NCBI GenBank assembly: GCA_032871835.1
Contig: CM065296.1
Span: 7,202,001-7,266,000, forward strand
From: Dipteronia dyeriana
Lineage: Eukaryota > Streptophyta > Magnoliopsida > Sapindales > Sapindaceae
Direction of reading: 5' to 3'
DNA length: 64,000 nt
Shown here one piece after another: positions 58,236 through 64,000 of this stretch. A program made the position numbers and the translations under genes. Each line of letters opens with the position of its first letter. Within the stretch, counting starts at the first letter, position 1. Below the pieces are notes generated by a model. The model searched no databases. It was not told the origin of the DNA and saw only the letters and a program-made list of their open reading frames with translations.

Positions 58236-58655
58236 TAGAGGTGTCTACGATTCGGTTAAATCGTGGAATCCAAACCGAAATCGTCCTTTAAAAGTCGTGA
58301 CCGAAACCGTCGATTCCAAAACCGGTTTCGAGCGGTTCAGTTATGTTTTTTGGGTCCCAAAAACCCGTCGAAACCCAATGGTTTAACCGTCCAAAACCGG
58401 TGGTTTTTTTTTTAAAAAAAAAAAATCAACCAAACAATCAGAAATTGACACGTGGCATAAAATGTTGAAAAAATTGAACTGCCGGCCGGAATCGAAACCG
58501 AAATGAAACTGGTTGGTTTCGAAACCAAAACTGAAACCAAACCACCGGTTAAAACCGAAAACCAAACCGTGGTGGCCAGTTACGATTACAGTTTTGGGTG
58601 CCCGCGGAACCGAAACCGACGGTTTCAAATCGAAACAGAACCGTGGACACCTCGA
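58236..58655. mobile_element. 420-base hAT-type MITE
   Basis: The ends TAGAGGTGTCTACGATTCGG and (reverse complement) TCGAGGTGTCCACGGTTCTG form a TIR. Flanks GTCTCAAC (58228-58235) and GCCTTAAC (58656-58663) agree at 6 of 8 bases. The interior repeats AACCG/CGGTT and ACCGAAAC motifs and has no real ORF. Confidence 0.75.
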
Positions 58656-58724
58656 GCCTTAACCCTAGACCAGTCTATTTCATCTTCTTCTTTATTACCT
58701 TCTTGGTTGACATTTGTACTATTG

Positions 58725-59044
58725 AATTTAAATACATTATTTTTGACCGCAATGGTACTTGGAAATATATTATTTTCGATAGTTATTGTACTTGGAAATA
58801 TATTATTTCCAACTGTGAGGCTCATCTGAAATACATTATTTTCGACTGGTGTGGTTATTGGAAATACATTATTTTCAACCACTATGGTCTTTGGAAATAC
58901 AATATTTCTGATATTAGACTTCATTTGAAATAAATTATTTCCGACAACTACACTCCTTAAAAATACATTAATTATGACTGCTACATTCATCATAAATACA
59001 TTATTATCGACCGCTACGTTTCATTGAGAATGCATTATTTCCGA
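58725..59044. repeat. ~42-base tandem array, CACTA right subterminal
   Basis: Units with AAATACATTATTTTCGACC followed by a variable ACT.TGGT.CTTGG recur about seven times. The array resumes at 63286 after the retroelement. Confidence 0.8.
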
Positions 59045-59611
59045 TGACGCAGCGGGGTATGACGAAAATAAGAATGATCACTTTGTCGAACCCTGAGGCA
59101 CACTCAGAGGAACCTTAACGCAGCGACCGGTAGTTACTCAAGCATGGACTGCCATGCAGAGGCCATCATTCCCTAATCTTCGTTAGAAAATGGTGCTCTC
59201 GTATCCTCAAAGAGCATGTCGAATCCACGACAGATAAATGTTCCAAAGGAACGATTTTATTAAAATCAATCAAAGGTTTAAAAGTTATAATAATTGGAAA
59301 TAATAAGACTATTTATAATAAACTAATCCTAATACGACTCGAATACAACATCCTTAAAAAAAAACTAAAACAAGAAAAGATCTAAACTAATCAGAATCTT
59401 CTAAGATTCATGACTCCTAACTTTACTAGAAAACAAAGATCAAATCTTACCCAAAAGGTAAGTTTGATTTATTTCCAAAACCTAAATTTAATTCCTAATC
59501 AAATTAAAATAAATAAACTTACTAAATAAGGAAAGACCCAAATTAACAAAATAAGAAAATAAAGAAATTGTTCGACATGGATCGCGGTTCCTTCATCTTT
59601 GTCCTACATCA
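59045..59611 (-). repeat. LTR 1 of the tandem retroelement
   Basis: This is 567 bases from TGACGCAGCGGG to GTCCTACATCA (TG...CA). GTCACCCCTTCTT follows, whose complement AAGAAGGGGTGAC is the polypurine tract. Confidence 0.9.
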
Positions 59612-61026
59612 GTCACCCCTTCTTAAAAAGAACGCTTCCTCGAGTTCGGTTGAAACACACGGAAACACAGGTAAACAAAGAAGAACCTATATTTGTCTTG
59701 TGGGAGTGGTAAACGCCAACCGAAAAATCTGTCCATAGTTCATCCCAAATCCACAACGGCACCACAACAATCGTCCAACGGAATGCAGAAAATGTCCAAG
59801 CTATTCGCCACTGGCGATGCCTATTGGTTGCGGCTTAGACCGCTAGACACCTGTAGTGGTTTGGACGATATTGATTACTCGTTGCTAGTTCTTCCCATCC
59901 CATATAGTATTCTCCTCCTCTTAAAATAAACTCGTCCTCGAGTTTGGTAAGGTTTTGTTTGGGTGGATAATACTTCAAATGTACCATATTGTCAATCACT
60001 GGCTTGAACAAATATACTTCAGATGGTAAGAACAATGTTGGATCTTCAAATTACCCCAATAAAAATTATGTGGATTTTCAAATAAGTTATCACCCTTGGA
60101 AATTTTATCAATAGAAATTGATTTAGCTTCCAGTTTTGCTTCAACCACATCTAAAGTGCAATCATTATCAATGGTTGGATCGCAGTCTTCAACATCTAAG
60201 ATCCAAGGCTCACCTTCAATGACTTCAACAATTTTAACTTCATACGAAATATCTTCAACTGTATCTTCTGCATAACAAAATCTTCAAAATAATCATTTGG
60301 AAGATATTCCTCCCGCATTACATTTTTCAACACAGACCATGATTGGATCTTTTCAATCCCAATTCTTTTCCGATCCTTTTGAAAGTCTTCCCACCAAATT
60401 AATGCTTCGGTTTTTAAATAAATTTCTACTAATAAAACTTTCAGACTTTCTTCAGTTTTCTGATATACAAAATATTCTTCAACTTCTTCCAACCAATTAA
60501 TAAATTCTTTAGTTTTCAAATGTCCAGAAAAAAATCGAAGTCTTGGTTGATAATCATTATAGCTTGAAAAATAATTATTGGAACCAAGAGAACCATTGAA
60601 ACCCATTGAGAACCGAAATCAGAGTTCGAGAAAAAAAACGTACCAAAACTTGAACCCTGAGAATTGCTTACAAAAAACTAATTCACTCGCGGCTTCAGGT
60701 GTGTGTGATGGTGGACGCAATCTGAAATATCTGGAACACGTGAGACTGAACTGAAATTTCTAGCATTGTTGAGGTTGATCTGCAAATTGTAACACTGTTG
60801 GGCTGATCCACAATTTCTGTTGTGACTGATTGTTAATTCTCAAAACTATCACACAAACACTCTCATTCTTTTATTTTTTTCAATTTCGTTTCTCTACTTT
60901 ATTTTTATTTTTCTTTTTTATGGGGGGATATGGAGGGTGAATATATGGTGTTTAGGAAGGTAGTTGGTTGTGGTCCGTGGACACTGAGCCTAGCACAGAG
61001 GTAGACTCGGTCACTCTGATACCAAC
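59612..61026 (-). pseudogene. Interior 1 with Gag-like ORF
   Basis: The minus-strand frame 60196-60606 begins MGFNGSLGSNNYFSSYNDY. It has FINWLEEVEEYFVYQKTEE and ALIWWEDFQKDRKRIG, then VLKNVMREEYLPNDYFEDF. This is the Gag capsid pattern of Ty3/gypsy elements (F-xx-W-L-x-x-V-E, WW, then a basic helix and P-x-D-Y). Further along, a second frame (59835-60035) has KLEDEFILRGGEYYMGWEEL, an unrecognised tail shared with interior 2. No enzymes. Confidence 0.75.
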
Positions 61027-61273
61027 TGACGCAGCAGGGTATGGTGAAAATAAGAATGATCACTTTGTCGAACCCTGAGGCACACTCAGACGAACCTTGA
61101 CGTAGCGACCGGTAGTTAACCAAGTATGGACTGCCATACAGAGGCCATCATTCCAATCAAACTAAAATAAATAAATAAACTTACTAAACAAGAAAAGACC
61201 CAAATTAACAAAATAAGAAAATAAGGAAATTGTTCGACATGGGTCGCGGTTCTTTCATCTTTTTCCTACATCA
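61027..61273 (-). repeat. LTR 2 (middle), internally deleted
   Basis: This is 247 bases. About 320 bases are missing between CATCATTCC and AATCAAAC. In LTR 1 both sides of the lost piece carry ATTCC, so the deletion joined short repeats. Confidence 0.88.
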
Positions 61274-62717
61274 GTCACCCCTTCTTAAAAAGAACACGTC
61301 CTCGAGTTCGGTTGAAACACGCGGAAATACAGGTAAACAAAGAAGAACCCATATTTGTCTTGTGGGAGTGGTAAACGCCAACCAAAAAATCTCTCCGTAG
61401 TTCATCCCAAATCCACAACGGCACCACAACAATCGTCCAAGGGAATGCAGAAAATGTCCAAGCTATTTGCCACTGGCGATGCCTATTGGTTGCGGCTTGG
61501 ACCGCTGGTCACCTGTAGAGGTTTTTGACAATAGTGATTCCTCGTTGCTAGCTCTTCCCATCCCATATAGTATTCTCCTCCTCTTAAAATAAACTCGTCA
61601 TCGAGTTTGACAAGGTTTTGTTTGGATGGATAATACTTCATATGTACCATCTTGTCAATCACTGGCTTGAACAAATATACTTCAGATGGCAAGAACAATG
61701 TTGGATCTTTAAAATCCAAATCAAGAAAAATAATCTTCAAATTACCCCAATAAAAATTATGTGGATTTTCAAATAAGTTATCACCCTTGGAAACTTTATC
61801 AATAGAAATTGATTTAGTTTCCAGTTTTGCTTCAACCACATCTAAAGTGCAATCAATATCAATGGTTGGATCGCAATCTTCAACTTCTAAGATCCTAGGC
61901 TCATCTTCAATTACTTCGACAATTTTCACTTCATACGAAATATCTTCAACCGTATCTTCTACATGACAAAAACCTTCAAAATAATCAATTGGAAGATATT
62001 CCTCCCGCATTACATGTTTCATCACAGGGCCATGATTGGATCCTATCCATTCCAAATCTTTTTCGATCCTTTTGAAAGTCTTCCCACCAAATTAATGCAT
62101 CATTTTTCAAATAAATTTCTACAAGTAAAACTTTCAGACTTTCTTCAATTTTCTGATATGTAAAATATTCTTCAACTTCTTTCAACTAATTAATAAATTC
62201 TTCAGTTTTCATATGTCTAGAAAAAAATCGAAGTCTTGGTTGATAATCATTATAGCTCGAAAAATAATTATTGGAACTAAGAGAACCATTGAAACCCATT
62301 GAGAACCGAAATCAGAGTCCGAAAAAAAACGTACCAAAATTTGAACCCTGAGAACTGCTTACGAAAAATTAATTCACTCGCGGCTTCAGGTGTGTGTGAT
62401 GGTGGACGCAATCTGAAATATCTGGAACTCGTGAGACTTAACTGAAATTTCTAGCACTGTTGAAGTTGGTCTGCAAATTGTAACACTATTGGGCTGATCC
62501 ACAATTTCTATTGTATCTGAGGCTGATTGTTACTTCTCGGAACTATCTCACAAACACTCTCATTCTTTTTTTTTTTCAATTTCGTTTCTCTATTTTTTTT
62601 TTCTCTTTTTTATGGGGAGTATGAGGGGTGAATATATGCTGTTTAGGAAGATAGTTAGTTGTGGTCCATGGGCGCTGAGCCTAGCACAGAGGTAGACTCG
62701 GTTGCTCTGATACCAAT
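61274..62717 (-). pseudogene. Interior 2 with Gag-like ORF
   Basis: The same layout as interior 1. Frames 61985-62185 and 61483-62055 have ALIWWEDFQKDRKRFGMDRI and MREEYLPIDYFEGF, then an acidic stretch (VEDCDPTIDIDCTLDVVEAK) and FILRGGEYYMGWEELATRN. A frameshift lies near 62000. The acidic to aromatic tail is not one I recognise. Neither interior keeps an enzyme domain. Confidence 0.75.
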
Positions 62718-63285
62718 TGACGCAGCGGGTATGGCGAAAATAAGAATGATCACTTTGTCGAACCTTGAGGCACACTCAGATGAACCTTGACGCAGCGACT
62801 GGTAGTTACCCAAGCATGGACTGCCATGCAGGGGCCATCATTCCCTAATCTTTGTTAGAAAATGGTGCTCTTGAATCCTCAAGGAGCATGTAGAATCTAC
62901 GACAGATAAATGTTTCAAATGAACGATTTTATTAAAATCGGTCAAAGGTTTAAAAGTTACAATAATTGGAAATAATAAGACTATTTATAATAAACTAATC
63001 CTAATACGACTAGAATACGACATCCTTAAAAAAAAAAACTAAAACAAGAAAATATCAAAACTAATCAGAATCTTCTAAGATTCATGACTCCTAACTTTAC
63101 TGGAAAACAAAGATCAAATCTTACCCAAAAGGTAAGTTTGATTTATTTCCAAAACCTAAATTTAATTCATAATCAAATTAAAATAAATAAACTTACTAAA
63201 CAAGAAAAGACCCAAATTAATAAAATAAGAAAATAAAGAAATTGTTCGACATGGGCCGCGGTTCCTTCATCTTTGTCCTACATCA
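62718..63285 (-). repeat. LTR 3 of the tandem retroelement
   Basis: This is 568 bases, TGACGCAGCGGG to GTCCTACATCA, matching LTR 1 along its length. On the minus strand it is the most upstream LTR. Confidence 0.9.
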
Positions 63286-63586
63286 TTCGACCACATTACT
63301 CCTTGGTAATATATACATTATTTCCGACCACCATCTCCTTCATAAATGATCTCCTTATTTGGTTTACAAAACCTATTTCCGACGGCATATTTCCTTTATC
63401 TCCAACCACTCATAGCCCTCATAAATGTTGTATTTTCGACGGCTCGACAAAAAAATATTATTTCCCACGATATCACTTTCGATGGAGATCAACGATCTTT
63501 TCCCGTAAAAAAAACACATTTTCGATGATTTTTTGACATTTTCCGACCATATTTAGCGTTCGAAAATGACACTTTTTCTTGTGGTG
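63286..63586. repeat. Right end of the CACTA subterminal array
   Basis: TATTTCCGACCACC, ATTTTCGACGG and TTTTCCGACC motifs continue the array broken at 59044. It ends with ACACTTTTTCTTGTGGTG, the terminal motif. Confidence 0.7.
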
Positions 63587-64000
63587 TTAGTCGCTAGCAT
63601 TTTTCACCTGTCGATTTTCAATGGCCTTGACCTTATAGCTATATCAAGTAAGGAATTAAGTATATCAAGAAGGGTATTGATTTTGATGAGTTTTAATGAA
63701 TGGAGTACTGTACATACCACTGATATGATTGACTGTAGTAAAACTAGGGTTTCACTTGATTTATGGAGTAGTGTATAGTAGAGTCTGCTAATAATTAAAG
63801 TACGTAACATTAAAATTAAACTAGCTATAACTAAACAAATGACTGATTTTGTTGATGAGATTTCCTAAATTTCAATGTCTGTTTTTGTTTTCTTTTTTTT
63901 AATTGTATCTTTATTAGCTAGTTAGAGTTTTCCTTAAAAGTATGTTCTAAAATACCATGCACAAACAAATTTATTATTGATATATCACAAGCATTATGCT
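63587..64000. other. Spacer at the right edge
   Basis: No supported gene. Two short overlapping ORFs on opposite strands (63566-63810) have no domain. Confidence 0.45.

Larger units (their letters stand above)
59045..63285 (-). mobile_element. Tandem retroelement: three LTRs, two interiors
   Basis: LTRs are at 59045-59611, 61027-61273 (internally deleted) and 62718-63285, with interiors of 1415 and 1444 bases between them. TCTGATACCAA lies just left of the second and third LTRs; on the minus strand it is the Met primer site. The block as a whole is flanked by TCCGA (59040-59044) and TTCGA (63286-63290), a 4 of 5 match. Each interior has a Gag-like fragment but no protease, RT or integrase, so the family depends on others. 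Confidence 0.88.
57163..63586. mobile_element. Gutted CACTA-type transposon with nested insertions
   Basis: The left end AACGACAAAAAAAAGTGTC and the right end, reverse-complemented CACCACAAGAAAAAGTGTC, both resemble the CACTACAAGAAAAAGTGTC terminus of CACTA elements. Inside each end are repeats of ATTTTCCGACCA or its complement, as CACTA subterminal regions have. No transposase is visible. The right subterminal array is interrupted by the tandem retroelement at 59045-63285 and the middle carries a hAT MITE. I found no matching 3-bp target duplication (GTG against TTA). Confidence 0.6.

Noticed and set aside
58503..58993. Repeat-like peptides with YIIF and NNVFP patterns on both strands
   Set aside because: They translate the hAT MITE and the 42-base CACTA subterminal array; periodicity comes from DNA repeats.
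1..64000. CRISPR array, bacterial operon or phage content
   Set aside because: The spaced repeats present (for example 5625-6035) have no unique spacers of constant length, and all gene families seen are plant or plant transposon types.

Overview
The window looks like a repeat-dense intergenic region of a flowering-plant nuclear genome, probably a eudicot. I cannot name the species. The evidence is the set of plant retrotransposon lineages (Tat-like and Athila-like Ty3/gypsy, several Ty1/copia), hAT and CACTA DNA transposons, a spliced plant gene with GT-AG introns, and fragments of plant gene families (LOG-type phosphoribohydrolase, LRR receptor kinase). I saw no rRNA, tRNA or CRISPR. Only one gene appears intact: a three-exon, 212-residue membrane protein of unknown function at 28582-30739 (+).

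Layout. 44-1112 is a terminal-inverted-repeat (TIR) element filled with short AAAGCTCG-type repeats; a relative lies at 41961-42634. 1173-13122 is a Tat-like Ty3/gypsy element on the minus strand with both LTRs, gag-pro-RT-RNaseH-second RNaseH-integrase remnants, a tandem array, and a decayed antisense gene between pol and the 3' LTR. 13123-18644 is a plus-strand copia element that has lost its 5' LTR; its 3' LTR sits inside the 5' LTR of an Athila-like element (18645-24904). The interior of that Athila-like element holds a gag fragment and then, where pol should be, a LOG-like phosphoribohydrolase sequence and an unrecognised Cys-rich ORF.

24905-28560 is AT-rich spacer with microsatellites, an LRR-kinase fragment, a LINE 3' end and a small MITE. 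28582-30739 is the membrane-protein gene. 31548-40953 (-) is a decayed plant gene split by an 8.2 kb copia element (31780-39969) with a perfect 5-bp target duplication. 42635-45915 is spacer with a small hAT MITE. About 45916-56430 is a minus-strand copia element with a duplicated gag start, one copy of which is split by a 3.74 kb hAT element (50248-53987). 57163-63586 looks like a gutted CACTA transposon carrying a 420-bp hAT MITE and a tandem LTR-interior-LTR-interior-LTR retroelement.

The genes do not form a pathway. The window records nested insertions: copia into an Athila-like LTR, hAT into copia gag, copia into a host gene, and a small gag-only retroelement into CACTA subterminal repeats. 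The least ordinary parts are the LOG-like sequence between Athila-like LTRs, the triple-LTR tandem, and the antisense gene inside the Tat-like element. All identity and similarity judgements are by eye.
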